A stretch of 64,000 bases of DNA from NCBI RefSeq assembly GCF_905397395.1, contig NZ_CAJPVH010000015.1, forward strand, positions 1 to 64,000. The letters are read 5' to 3'. The DNA comes from Cupriavidus campinensis. Lineage in GTDB: Bacteria; Pseudomonadota; Gammaproteobacteria; Burkholderiales; Burkholderiaceae. The notes under the pieces were generated by a model, which was not told the origin of the DNA, made no database searches, and was given only the letters and a program-made list of their open reading frames with translations. Shown one piece after another: positions 37,101 through 45,562 of this stretch; positions within the stretch are counted from its first letter, which is position 1, and each line of letters opens with the position of its first letter. The position numbers and the translations under genes are program-made.

Positions 37101-38465
37101 TTAGTAACTTTGAATCAAAAACTGAGCCAGAATCGCAATGCCAATTAGCGGAACGAAGAGCTGCAATGCCAGTACTGCCGAATATCTTGCCGCGGCGCGA
37201 ACCTTTTCCAGCGTCATGGCGCGCACCCAACTGATGAGCGTGGATGTGGTGTGATAAGTGGCGTATATGTAGCACACGCTCTCGACACTCTGCTTATACG
37301 CAGCCACTGCGGTAAGTACCAGCGTCACCACGCTCATGGCAATCGATGCAACTGCCTGGAAACGAAAATCCTTGGCATAAAGCAGCAGCGTGTAAGGAAT
37401 ATAGCCGAACGCCCCCACCACAAAGCCCGGCAGAAGTATTTTTACATAATGGGCGACCGTGCCACTGTCCTGTCCGTGACCCACCCAAAGACCGATCAGC
37501 GGTTCGCGTGCCAGCCAGAGAACCAAAGACGGCACCGCGGTGATCATGATTGTGCCGAGTACAAATCTTTGGATGGTCGATTTCGGGAAATCCTTGCCCG
37601 AAAAATCCTGGTTCAGCACGCGCGGCTGGAAATACTGGCTGATCGGGCCAGCCAGCAGCGAGAGCGGAACCATGCACAGGGTCGTCGCCAGAAAATACGG
37701 CGACACGCTGTTGGCGGAAATCAGGCCGGACACCAGCGGCTTGTCCAACTGGGTGACAGCCGCTCCGGCCGCCGAGAACAGCACCAGGGAACGCCCTTTC
37801 ATGATGAGTGCCCATGCGTCGCGGATCGTCGGGTGCTTCAGCAGCGTGGCGCCGGATGTGCTTCCCCCCCAAAAGGCAAAGCACCGGTGACGCGTGACGA
37901 GCGCCTGCGTAGCCGCGAAAACCAGTTGGGTGACGATGAACGCCGTCATTGTGCTGGACACGGCAGCCAGCACATAGGCCGTGGCGCCTGCGCGGGCGGC
38001 CACCCCCACCACCTGGATCGTACTGGCCGCCGCATATTCGCGACGGGCCAGCATGGCGCCGTAGTACATATTCTGGAGCACGAGTACCCAGAACAGCGCG
38101 ATGGTTCCGAGGATCGTACTCCAGTCGATACTGCCGAAAGCACCCGCTGCCTTCAGACAGATGGCGGCCGGCAGCAGCAGGAGATAAAAGCTCGTCAGGC
38201 TCATCTCTGCCGTACGGACCAGCGATACCAATTCGCTGGGTCCGGAATTCGCCACGGCAATATCGCGGCCAACCAGCGTTGACATCCCCAGGTCGAGCAT
38301 GATCAGCAGGCCCTGGAGCGAGAGGATGACGGCAACAATGCCAAACTGCTCGGCCCCGAGCAGATGTCGATAAAGCGGCAGGAAGATAAACCCGACGAGG
38401 ACTGCCGACACCTTGCCGGCATACAGCATGACCATGTCGAGCACTGCGGCGCGGAGCAATTTCAT
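37101..38465 (-). CDS. wzx: Wzx-type polysaccharide flippase (MATE/MOP superfamily)
   Basis: The 454-residue membrane protein has about 12-14 helices and the MOP-superfamily start MLYAGKVSAVLVGFIFLPLY, followed by LLGAEQFGIVAVILSLQG. It would move the undecaprenyl-diphosphate-linked repeat unit to the periplasm. Its ATG overlaps the stop of the DegT gene (TGATG), and the dehydratase gene follows after 12 bases. Confidence 0.87.
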   Translation of the reverse strand: MKLLRAAVLDMVMLYAGKVSAVLVGFIFLPLYRHLLGAEQFGIVAVILSLQGLLIMLDLGMSTLVGRDIAVANSGPSELVSLVRTAEMSLTSFYLLLLPAAICLKAAGAFGSIDWSTILGTIALFWVLVLQNMYYGAMLARREYAAASTIQVVGVAARAGATAYVLAAVSSTMTAFIVTQLVFAATQALVTRHRCFAFWGGSTSGATLLKHPTIRDAWALIMKGRSLVLFSAAGAAVTQLDKPLVSGLISANSVSPYFLATTLCMVPLSLLAGPISQYFQPRVLNQDFSGKDFPKSTIQRFVLGTIMITAVPSLVLWLAREPLIGLWVGHGQDSGTVAHYVKILLPGFVVGAFGYIPYTLLLYAKDFRFQAVASIAMSVVTLVLTAVAAYKQSVESVCYIYATYHTTSTLISWVRAMTLEKVRAAARYSAVLALQLFVPLIGIAILAQFLIQSY

Positions 38466-39613
38466 CAGACCTTGCCAGCTCGCGAAGACGTTGCGGCGTC
38501 CGCTGTCGCGCGCTCGCAGGCATTGCCGATGGCATCGACATCGGCATCACTGAGCCACCATCCGCAGGGCAGGGCAATAATGTGATCCTGCAAATAGGTC
38601 GTTTCGCTGCCGGGTTCCATCCGCGCCGCATGGAACCCGCTGTAGGTGTCATTGCGATGATGCAGAATGGACGCGGAGACGTCCTGATCCTTCAGATACT
38701 GGAGCAGCGCGTCGCGGTTTTCGGCCAGGCACAGCATGACCCAGTAGGCCGGCAGGGCGCCATCGGCGGCAGGAATGGGCTGAATACCGTCGATGTCGGC
38801 CAGGCGAGCGCTGAGTCGGCGCACGTTGGCACGGGCCTTCTCGACCTTTTCCGTGACCTGCGCCAGCTGCGTCGCACCCAGGGCCGCGCAGAGGTTGTTC
38901 ATGGTGTATGCCCAACCAATCTCGGGAATATCCGCAAGCGGATTGATCTCACCCTGCGGCGTACGGAACCCCGCACCATCAATGCCGAACCGACGCAGTT
39001 GACGGGCTTTCGTGGCCATGTCCGCGGATTTGCAGACTAGCGCGCCGCCTTCGGTGCAGTTAATCTGGCGATTCGGATAGAACGAATAGATCGAGAAATC
39101 GCTGTACTGGCCCACATGCGCGCCATCCTGTGTGGCACATAGCGCGTTGTCGCAGTCTTCGATAAATGCAATGCTGCGCGTCTTGCACAGATCGGCCATT
39201 TTCCTGGCCGGTCCCGGATAACCCGCCACGTGATACATGATGACTGCCTTGGTCCGCGCGGTAATCTTTCGGGCGGCGTCATCGACATCCATTTCCACGG
39301 AGCGGGGGCCTACGTCGACCCACACCGGCGTGGCGCCGAGTTGCGCGATCGCGGAATTCGTCGCCATGCAGGAGAACGCCGTCGTCAAGACTTCGTCCCC
39401 GGCGCGAACGCCGGCCAGATACAAGGCGAGGAATACTGCGTTCGTCATGTCGTGGGTGGACACGACATGTGGATTGCCGACGATCTCCCCAAGGCCCTTC
39501 TCGAACTTGCCAACATAATCGCCGCTGGCGATGCGGCCGGAGCGCAGGACCTCCAGCGCCACCGCTTCCATTTCGGGGGTGTGTACCACCCCGAACAATG
39601 GGATTTTCTTCAT
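38465..39613 (-). CDS. DegT/DnrJ/EryC1-family protein lacking the PLP-binding lysine
   Basis: The 382-residue protein has the fold-type I aminotransferase layout of sugar aminotransferases: THDMTNAVFLALYLAGV, DEVLTTAFSC, FIEDCDNALCA and TEGGALV. The motif that normally reads SFxxxK upstream of the T/G-E/D-G-G turn is SFYPNRQINCTEGG, so the Schiff-base lysine is Arg182. The paralogue encoded just upstream has Lys at the same residue number. It may be a ColD-like dehydratase variant, a noncatalytic partner, or a family with another chemistry. ATG at 39613 has GGAGA upstream. Confidence 0.83.
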   Translation of the reverse strand: MKKIPLFGVVHTPEMEAVALEVLRSGRIASGDYVGKFEKGLGEIVGNPHVVSTHDMTNAVFLALYLAGVRAGDEVLTTAFSCMATNSAIAQLGATPVWVDVGPRSVEMDVDDAARKITARTKAVIMYHVAGYPGPARKMADLCKTRSIAFIEDCDNALCATQDGAHVGQYSDFSIYSFYPNRQINCTEGGALVCKSADMATKARQLRRFGIDGAGFRTPQGEINPLADIPEIGWAYTMNNLCAALGATQLAQVTEKVEKARANVRRLSARLADIDGIQPIPAADGALPAYWVMLCLAENRDALLQYLKDQDVSASILHHRNDTYSGFHAARMEPGSETTYLQDHIIALPCGWWLSDADVDAIGNACERATADAATSSRAGKV

Positions 39614-39624
39614 TTGATGTCTCC

Positions 39625-40710
39625 TTAGCCCTTGCGGATGACGTCGACGATGCGCGCGCGGTCTTCGTCGCTCACCCACCAGCCGCAGGGAATATGAAGC
39701 AGGCGCTTGTAGAACGTGTCGAGTCCGGGCAAATCTCGCCGGGATGCGGCGAAGATGCTGTGCAGGTTATTGGGCCGATGAAGTTTCGATGCCGAGATGC
39801 CTGCACCATTGAGAGCCTTTTCCAGATTCGCACTGTCGTCGCTCAGCAGGGTGTAGAGCCAATAGCTCGGCTCGGCCGAAGCGTCGCAGCGCGCAAAATC
39901 CACGCCGCTGATCGATTCGAATTGCGCATCGAAGTATTTGCCGTTCTCGGTGTGCCGGTTGAGCACGGGGGTAATGTTCTGCAACTGCACCAGACCGATC
40001 GTCGCGTTGACGTTGTTCATGTTGTACTTGTAGCCAACGCTGGTGATATCGATCTCGGTGCGCGGAACGCCCTTGAGCATGCCGAACCAGCGGAACTTCT
40101 TTGCCGCTTCCAGTTGCGCCTCATCCCGGAATGTCAGCAGACCGCCATCGACGGTCGTCATATGCTTGATTGCCTGGAAGGAGTAAATGCCGTAATCACC
40201 GATCGTCCCGATCGGCTGGTCCTGATAGGTCGCGCCCAGTGCATGGGCGCAGTCTTCGATCAGGGCGATGCCGCGCTCGTTGGCGATTTGCCGTAGTTCG
40301 GCAAGGCGCACCGGATAACCCGCATAGTGGACGCAAACGATGGCCTTGGTCTTGTCCGTCACGCATTGGCGGACCGAGTCGGGGCACATATTGCCGGAAG
40401 CCGGATCGACATCGGCCCATACCACTTTGGCGCCGGTGTACAGGATCGTCGTATTGGTAGGCTCCGCCGTCATTGGGGTGGAAATCACCTCGTCGCCCGG
40501 GCCAACGCCTGCCAGCGTGAGCGCGGAATGCAACGCGCCGGTCCCGCTGCTCATGGCGAGCGACCGCTTCAGGCCAAACCGTCGGTTGAACTCGGCTTCG
40601 AACTGATAGACCGATTCCCCTTCCGCGATCATGCCGCTGTACAGCACGGTTTCCAGCGCGGGCATCAGGGCCGATTTCGGTGGCATTGCGACTTTGACGA
40701 TCGGAATCAT
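39625..40710 (-). CDS. DegT/DnrJ/EryC1-family nucleotide-sugar aminotransferase
   Basis: The 361-residue PLP enzyme shows MSSGTGALHSALTLAGVGPGDEV, IEDCAHALGATY and SFQAIKHMTTVDGG, with Lys182 as the predicted Schiff-base lysine. It would transaminate a 4-keto (or 3-keto) nucleotide sugar, plausibly the CapE product or a dTDP-ketosugar. The ATG at 40710 has GAGGAAAA upstream; the longer frame to 40785 overlaps the acetyltransferase gene. It is 11 bases before the lysine-less paralogue. Confidence 0.9.
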   Translation of the reverse strand: MIPIVKVAMPPKSALMPALETVLYSGMIAEGESVYQFEAEFNRRFGLKRSLAMSSGTGALHSALTLAGVGPGDEVISTPMTAEPTNTTILYTGAKVVWADVDPASGNMCPDSVRQCVTDKTKAIVCVHYAGYPVRLAELRQIANERGIALIEDCAHALGATYQDQPIGTIGDYGIYSFQAIKHMTTVDGGLLTFRDEAQLEAAKKFRWFGMLKGVPRTEIDITSVGYKYNMNNVNATIGLVQLQNITPVLNRHTENGKYFDAQFESISGVDFARCDASAEPSYWLYTLLSDDSANLEKALNGAGISASKLHRPNNLHSIFAASRRDLPGLDTFYKRLLHIPCGWWVSDEDRARIVDVIRKG

Positions 40711-40723
40711 GCTTATGTTTTCC

Positions 40724-41548
40724 TCAGATGCGGTTGAGCAAAGGGATATACGGCAGGCGGGAATGATCCCGGCCCGAGAGTTCATGGACCATCCGGTAGG
40801 AGCCCGGCGAGAGATCCGACTTGTATGCCCGGCTGTGCAGTTCGGCCAGGATGGCGGAATCTGCCAGTGCGTTCAGGCTCCAGGCGGCCGGCAAAACCTG
40901 CTCGATCAGGCGGAACACGCCATCCCAGTCGCCTCGCCAGTCCGCCAGCGTGTATCCCTGCACCGTAGGCAGTACGGTAATCGCGGCGCTGTCGCCGCTG
41001 AATACCAGCACGCTTTTTGCGAAAGCCGGAATGCCCCGGGCGGAAATGTCCTCGGTCTTCAGCCCGGCCAGATCGTGGCAGAAGGGCCGGTCCATGCCCT
41101 CATGCGCGGGCGTCCACACCGGACCATACCGGTCAGCGCTATCCACGGCGAAGCCATGCTTGGCGTAGACGTTGGGCTTGTTGGTCCACAGCACCAGCGT
41201 ATCGAAGGCCTGGTTCCGGCCGACTTCTGTCGCGGCGGCAACCAACTGGTGGCCCAGCCCCTTGCCACGGAACGCTTCGTCGACGCAGACCAGGCCCACC
41301 AGGCCAACCTTCCTGCCGTCAGCCATGGGGGCTTCCTTGATGACCAGTCCGGCGGCCGCCTTCGGCTCATCGCCCGGCTGGTCCGCGCCGATCAGGATGG
41401 TCGTCACGCCCGTGCTGTCATCGATCCACGGGGAGTGCGCCGGAAGGTCGATGCCGCGCCCCCTGGACCTGAAAAACACCTCCCAGATCAGCGTCCTGGC
41501 GGCGTGCGGTACGCCCTCGTGTACGGAATGCTGCATTGCTTCGGCCAT
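40724..41548 (-). CDS. GNAT-family N-acetyltransferase
   Basis: The protein has 274 residues. The N-terminal ~150 residues hold the GNAT acetyl-CoA motif VGLVCVDEAFRGKGLGHQLV followed by VLWTNKPNVYAKHGF. The C-terminal ~120 residues are of unknown type. Coming directly before a sugar aminotransferase, it could acetylate the new amino group on a nucleotide sugar, but this is inferred from position. It follows the regulator gene by 15 bases. Confidence 0.82.
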   Translation of the reverse strand: MAEAMQHSVHEGVPHAARTLIWEVFFRSRGRGIDLPAHSPWIDDSTGVTTILIGADQPGDEPKAAAGLVIKEAPMADGRKVGLVGLVCVDEAFRGKGLGHQLVAAATEVGRNQAFDTLVLWTNKPNVYAKHGFAVDSADRYGPVWTPAHEGMDRPFCHDLAGLKTEDISARGIPAFAKSVLVFSGDSAAITVLPTVQGYTLADWRGDWDGVFRLIEQVLPAAWSLNALADSAILAELHSRAYKSDLSPGSYRMVHELSGRDHSRLPYIPLLNRI

Positions 41549-41563
41549 GTTGCTGGTCTCCGA

Positions 41564-41947
41564 CTATTCTGACTGTTCAGTCTGTTCTGCCTGCTGTCCC
41601 TTTGCGACCTCACTGCCAACCTCTTCCCGCAGGGCCTCGATCTCGGCTTTCAGGAGTTCGTATTCCTCCATTTTCCGTTTGAGGAACCGGCTGGTCAGGG
41701 CCGCCTTTTCGGCAATGCCACGCGGCGTAAGGATGTAGACGTAGCCGAACTTGTTCTTGGACTGGCTGAAGTTCTGCACCTTGACCCAGCCTTTCTCCAT
41801 CAGGGCCTTCAGGCAATAATTCAGGCCGCCGACACTGACGCCGAGTTCCTTCGCCAACTCGCGCTGGGTCAGGTCCGGATTCTCCTGCAAGATGCGCATG
41901 ATCCGAAAATACGTGTCTTCTTGTATCTTGGCTTGGCGGCTTGTCAT
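41564..41947 (-). CDS. MarR-family EPS-associated transcriptional regulator
   Basis: The protein has 127 residues with a winged helix (YFRIMRILQENPDLTQRELAKELGV read as helix-turn-helix at about 13-50), the wing GYVYILTPRGIAEKAAL, then a C-terminal coiled coil (about 84-120, heptad Leu/Glu) ending in a Gln/Glu-rich tail. This short type is known as the MarR-like regulator found at the head of exopolysaccharide clusters. It is the first gene of the minus-strand operon and probably regulates it. A palindrome lies upstream (42035-42046). Confidence 0.9.
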   Translation of the reverse strand: MTSRQAKIQEDTYFRIMRILQENPDLTQRELAKELGVSVGGLNYCLKALMEKGWVKVQNFSQSKNKFGYVYILTPRGIAEKAALTSRFLKRKMEEYELLKAEIEALREEVGSEVAKGQQAEQTEQSE

Positions 41948-42034
41948 GGAATGAACACAATGCTTGTTCCCGGCGCGAGCGGATTTGGCGATATGCCGCT
42001 CCCGTCATGTTTCACGAGAAAACGACCGAAAAGT

Positions 42035-42096
42035 GCAGTGAACTGCTTGTTTGTTTGAACTTGAACGATTCTACTTCGCTCAGCCCATTCGGTCCA
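42035..42096 (-). promoter_or_regulatory. Candidate promoter and operator of the first polysaccharide operon
   Basis: On the minus strand TGGACC (42091-42096) and TAGAAT (42068-42073) are 17 bases apart. Just downstream of the expected start is an inverted repeat GCAGT-GA-ACTGC (42035-42046), a possible binding site for the MarR-type regulator encoded next. Pattern-based and tentative. Confidence 0.35.
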
Positions 42097-42105
42097 GAGG
42101 GTGAG

Positions 42106-43185
42106 TCAGCCAAGCAACGCGACCCAGCTATCTGTGATCTGCGCGATGTCGAAGCGCCGGGCGTTCTCCCTGCCCCGACTGGCGAGTTCATTCGCCAGGG
42201 CGGGCGCCTCGATCACACGGCGGAGTGCCCGGGCAAGCGCGGGCGCGTCTTCCACCGGCACCAATAGTGCGTCGTCGGGGCCAAGCAACTCCCACGGGCC
42301 CCGTTCGCATTCGGTGGAGACGATGGGCAGGCCGAAGGCCATGGCCTCGATCAACACCAGCCCAAAACCTTCGTAGCGCGAACTCAGGCAGAAGACGGCA
42401 CCGTGCGCGTAGGCGCCCGTGACGTCGGCCAGCACGCCGGGCAGGGCAATGCGTGTCTCAAGTCCCAGGCGGGCGCGCAGGGCTTCCAACCTGCCGCGTT
42501 CCTCGCCTTCCCCAATGATCACCAGATTCCAGTCGGGTGCGGTCTGTGCGACCGCCGCCCAGGCTTCGATCAGCACGTCAAAGCCCTTGGCGGGCGTCAG
42601 TCGGCCCACCGCCAGCACGGTCTTCGTGTCACGGGGCGCCGGCGTGGCGGGGATCGGAAAGGGGAGTGGATTCGGGAGATGGACGATCTTCGCCCGTGGA
42701 CGCAGCGCGTCTTGCCAGCGACGCGCATCCCCCTCCGTCAGCACCACGATGTGCGTATGTGTCCGTGCCGCCAGCGAGCGTGCAACCTTGCGCGCCGGCT
42801 TTCCCAGATCCTCATCGAAGTGGCAGTGTTCCCACGCAATCCGCCGGACCCGTTGGCCCCATGTTGCCGGCATCGTGAACAGGGTCAGCATCGTGTCGAC
42901 CTCGACCAGCACATCGATGCCGTGCGCCCGCACGAAGCGCCGAATGCCGAGGACAGTAGATAGATATGCCCGCTTGAACGACGGTCGATGCTCGAACAGT
43001 GCGTGATGCTGCACATTTTCGTGCAAGGGGAACACGCTGGCACGATCCCACAGGCTCAGGATGAACACCCGATACCCGCGCGCCGCCAACGCATTGGCGA
43101 TGACCGCCGTCATGCGCTCGGCACCCGCAAACGCGTTCAGCGTGCCAGTCAGGAAACAGACGGAGGGCAGGGCGGTGCCGCTCAC
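42106..43185 (-). CDS. Glycosyltransferase family 4
   Basis: The 359-residue GT-B enzyme has FLTGTLNAFAGAERMTAVIANALAARG read as an N-terminal donor/acceptor lobe (about 8-34), a VAWEHCHF-like acceptor loop and the C-terminal nucleotide-sugar lobe with VGRLTPAKGFDVLIEAW and SSRYEGFGLVLIEAMAFG (EX7E). The start is a GTG at 43185 that overlaps the stop of the flippase gene (GTGA). The frame continues through the flippase gene but is not conserved there. It is the last gene of the second operon. Confidence 0.88.
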   Translation of the reverse strand: MSGTALPSVCFLTGTLNAFAGAERMTAVIANALAARGYRVFILSLWDRASVFPLHENVQHHALFEHRPSFKRAYLSTVLGIRRFVRAHGIDVLVEVDTMLTLFTMPATWGQRVRRIAWEHCHFDEDLGKPARKVARSLAARTHTHIVVLTEGDARRWQDALRPRAKIVHLPNPLPFPIPATPAPRDTKTVLAVGRLTPAKGFDVLIEAWAAVAQTAPDWNLVIIGEGEERGRLEALRARLGLETRIALPGVLADVTGAYAHGAVFCLSSRYEGFGLVLIEAMAFGLPIVSTECERGPWELLGPDDALLVPVEDAPALARALRRVIEAPALANELASRGRENARRFDIAQITDSWVALLG

Positions 43186-44432
43186 GCCGCTGCCATGTCG
43201 CGAACGGGGCGGTTGCGCCACCACAGGGCCATGCCGACGATCACCGCGACACCGTTGCCCAGGACATAGCCCGCAATCGCGCCCCAGTTGCCGAACCGGG
43301 GGATGACCGCCAGATCGAAGGCGAGCGTCGTCGCCAGCACCAGCGCCCACTTCATCGCCACCCAGCGCGGGCGGCGCAGGTAGACCGCCAGCAGGGTCAG
43401 GGCGACGTCCGCGAAGACGAGCGCAGATGCCACGGCGGCCACCCGTAGCAGCGTCACGGTGGCCTCGAAGGCGCTGCCGTAGAGGAGGCGGACGATCCAC
43501 GGCGCGCAGGCGGCAATCGCCAGCCCGCCGACCAGCCCGAGCGCGCCCAGCGCCGCAGCAATCCGGCCGATGTTCGCGTGGGCATCGGCAAATGCCCTGC
43601 GCGCATAGACGTAGCTGGGGGCGATGCCCGCCACGAGGATGGTCGCGAGCATCGAGAAATTGTCGAGCAGTTGCATGCACGCCGCATAGGCGCCGAAGTC
43701 CGCCGCCGGCACCGCTGGCTGGAGCACGAGTTGGTCGACCCGGCGCGCGCCCATCATCAGGATGAAGCTGACCCAGAACAAGGCGCCCGCCGAAAACAAC
43801 TCGCGCGCCTGGCTCGCCTGCCAGGTCAAGGGCTGTCGGGGCGCCCGGGTCAGGTAATAGGCCGCGAGCAGTGCGGCCAGAAGCACGGCCTCGAGCGCGA
43901 ACGCCGTGGCGTAGCCCGACACCGTGGTCACGCCCGCGGCGAACAGCCCGCCGACCAGCGTGGCCTTGACGGACAGCGCGGCGAGGCTCGCCAAGGCGCC
44001 GGGCCGATTGTTGGTATGGGCCTGCATCCAGGCATTGACCACGCCGAAGGGCTCGCGCAGCAGGATGGCCACGCCGAGCCACAGCGCCGCCTGCCAGACT
44101 TCCTGCGTGGGGGATGTCAGCGCCAGATACGCGCACATCAGCAAGTACCCCGCCACACCGCCCGCAAGACGCAGCACAAACGCATGGTCGATGATGCGGG
44201 CCTGGGCCTCGGGCGCCGCCGCCACGAGCCGTGGCACCACCACCTCCGCACCGCACACCAGCGCCAGCGAAGCGGCAATCAGCACCACTGACTGGGCGTA
44301 CTGGAAATGCGCGAACCCGGCTGGCCCGAGCGCGCGCGCCAGCATGGCCACCACGCCGATCCCGATGCCTACCTGCAGGCCGCGCTCGGCCAGCATCCAC
44401 AGCACATTGCCCGCGATGCGCCGATGCATCAC
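43182..44432 (-). CDS. Second Wzx-like polysaccharide flippase
   Basis: The protein has 416 residues and about 12 helices, with the MOP-superfamily start GNVLWMLAERGLQVGIGIGV and LGPAGFAHFQYAQ. It is only distantly similar to the Wzx of the neighbouring operon. It overlaps genes on both sides by 4 bases, so it is translationally coupled within a dedicated second polysaccharide operon. The substrate would be the glycan started by the WbaP/WcaJ-type enzyme two genes upstream. Confidence 0.85.
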   Translation of the reverse strand: MMHRRIAGNVLWMLAERGLQVGIGIGVVAMLARALGPAGFAHFQYAQSVVLIAASLALVCGAEVVVPRLVAAAPEAQARIIDHAFVLRLAGGVAGYLLMCAYLALTSPTQEVWQAALWLGVAILLREPFGVVNAWMQAHTNNRPGALASLAALSVKATLVGGLFAAGVTTVSGYATAFALEAVLLAALLAAYYLTRAPRQPLTWQASQARELFSAGALFWVSFILMMGARRVDQLVLQPAVPAADFGAYAACMQLLDNFSMLATILVAGIAPSYVYARRAFADAHANIGRIAAALGALGLVGGLAIAACAPWIVRLLYGSAFEATVTLLRVAAVASALVFADVALTLLAVYLRRPRWVAMKWALVLATTLAFDLAVIPRFGNWGAIAGYVLGNGVAVIVGMALWWRNRPVRDMAAA

Positions 44433-45562
44433 GCGGTCTCCGCCGGAATGACGCGCGCGCCGTGCGTCAGGCTGGTGTAGTGAGCCAGCCAGCGTCGGGC
44501 GATGCTGTCGATCGAAAACGCGGACAGTACGCGCTCCCGCCGCGCCGCCGCCTGCGCCGGGGTGCCGCGACCCGCGCGCAGGGCTTCGGCCATCGCGCCG
44601 GCAAGCGCCGCCGCGTCGCCGCGCGGCACGATCACGCCCTGGTCGCGCAGGACTTCGGCCACGCCGGGTGCGTCAGTCGACACCACCGGGCATCCGCAAG
44701 CCAGCGCCTCCACCAGCACCATGGGCAGTCCTTCGATATTCGATGACAGGACGAACAAGTCGGCCGCGTTGAGCAGGGCAGGGATGTCGTCACGCGGGCC
44801 GAGGAGGGTGACTGACGATGTGAGCCTCTGCGTTGCGATCTGCCGGGCCAGCGCCTCGGTGAGCGCGCCGCCGCCCGCGATCATCAGGCGCGCTGGCGCG
44901 GCGGGTGAGAGTTGGCCAAACGCACGGATCAGCAGATCCTGGGCCTTCTCCGGCGCCAGCCGGCCGACATTGAGGATCATCCGCGTATCCGGCGCGAGAC
45001 CCAGTCTGGCGCGGGTGGCATCGCGCAGCGCCGGATCGGGCCGGAATCGTTCGACGTCGATCCCGTTGGGCATGACGACGATGCGGTCGTCCGGCACACC
45101 GCCGGCGGCGATCATGCCGGCGCGGCCGTCCTGGCTGACGTGGGTGGTCAGCGCTGTCCACCGGTCGGTCAGCCGGTAGGCCAGCATCCGCATCGTGCCG
45201 CCTTCGCGGAAACTGTGCGCGGTGCAGACCAGCGGCGGACTATCGACCAGCCGCGTTAGCAGCCGGGCGAACAGGTTGGCGTGGACCATGTGGGCATGCA
45301 TGACATCGGGCCGCCATGCTTTGACCAGCGCGCGCGCCTGCCCCAGCGCGGCGACCATGCCGCCGGGTGTCTTCCGCATGTTCAGCTCGAAGACCTCGGC
45401 GCCGGCAGGCGTGTCGATCTCCCGGCCCGGCGACAGACTCAGGATCGCCACCGCGTGCCCGAGCGCCAGAAAGGCGCGCGCCAGCGCGACGACCTGATGC
45501 TCGGCGCCGCCTACCTTGAGGCCCGTAGTGATCAGCAAAATCCGCATGGTGGCTGGCGCCAT
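44429..45562 (-). CDS. Glycosyltransferase family 4
   Basis: The 377-residue GT-B enzyme starts with MRILLITTGLKVGGAEHQVV (after a five-residue leader), then VMHAHMVHANLFAR. Its C-terminal lobe has LNVGRLAPEKAQDLLIRAF, LLGPRDDIPALL and SSNIEGLPMVLVEALACG (EX7E). The ATG at 45562 overlaps the stop of the initiating transferase gene (TGATG). Sugar specificity is unknown. Confidence 0.88.
   Translation of the reverse strand: MAPATMRILLITTGLKVGGAEHQVVALARAFLALGHAVAILSLSPGREIDTPAGAEVFELNMRKTPGGMVAALGQARALVKAWRPDVMHAHMVHANLFARLLTRLVDSPPLVCTAHSFREGGTMRMLAYRLTDRWTALTTHVSQDGRAGMIAAGGVPDDRIVVMPNGIDVERFRPDPALRDATRARLGLAPDTRMILNVGRLAPEKAQDLLIRAFGQLSPAAPARLMIAGGGALTEALARQIATQRLTSSVTLLGPRDDIPALLNAADLFVLSSNIEGLPMVLVEALACGCPVVSTDAPGVAEVLRDQGVIVPRGDAAALAGAMAEALRAGRGTPAQAAARRERVLSAFSIDSIARRWLAHYTSLTHGARVIPAETA

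Noticed and set aside
43186-44400. Long N-terminal extension of the GT4 gene at 42106
   Set aside because: It is an Arg/Gly-rich shadow of the flippase gene; the conserved GT4 domain begins directly after GTG 43185.
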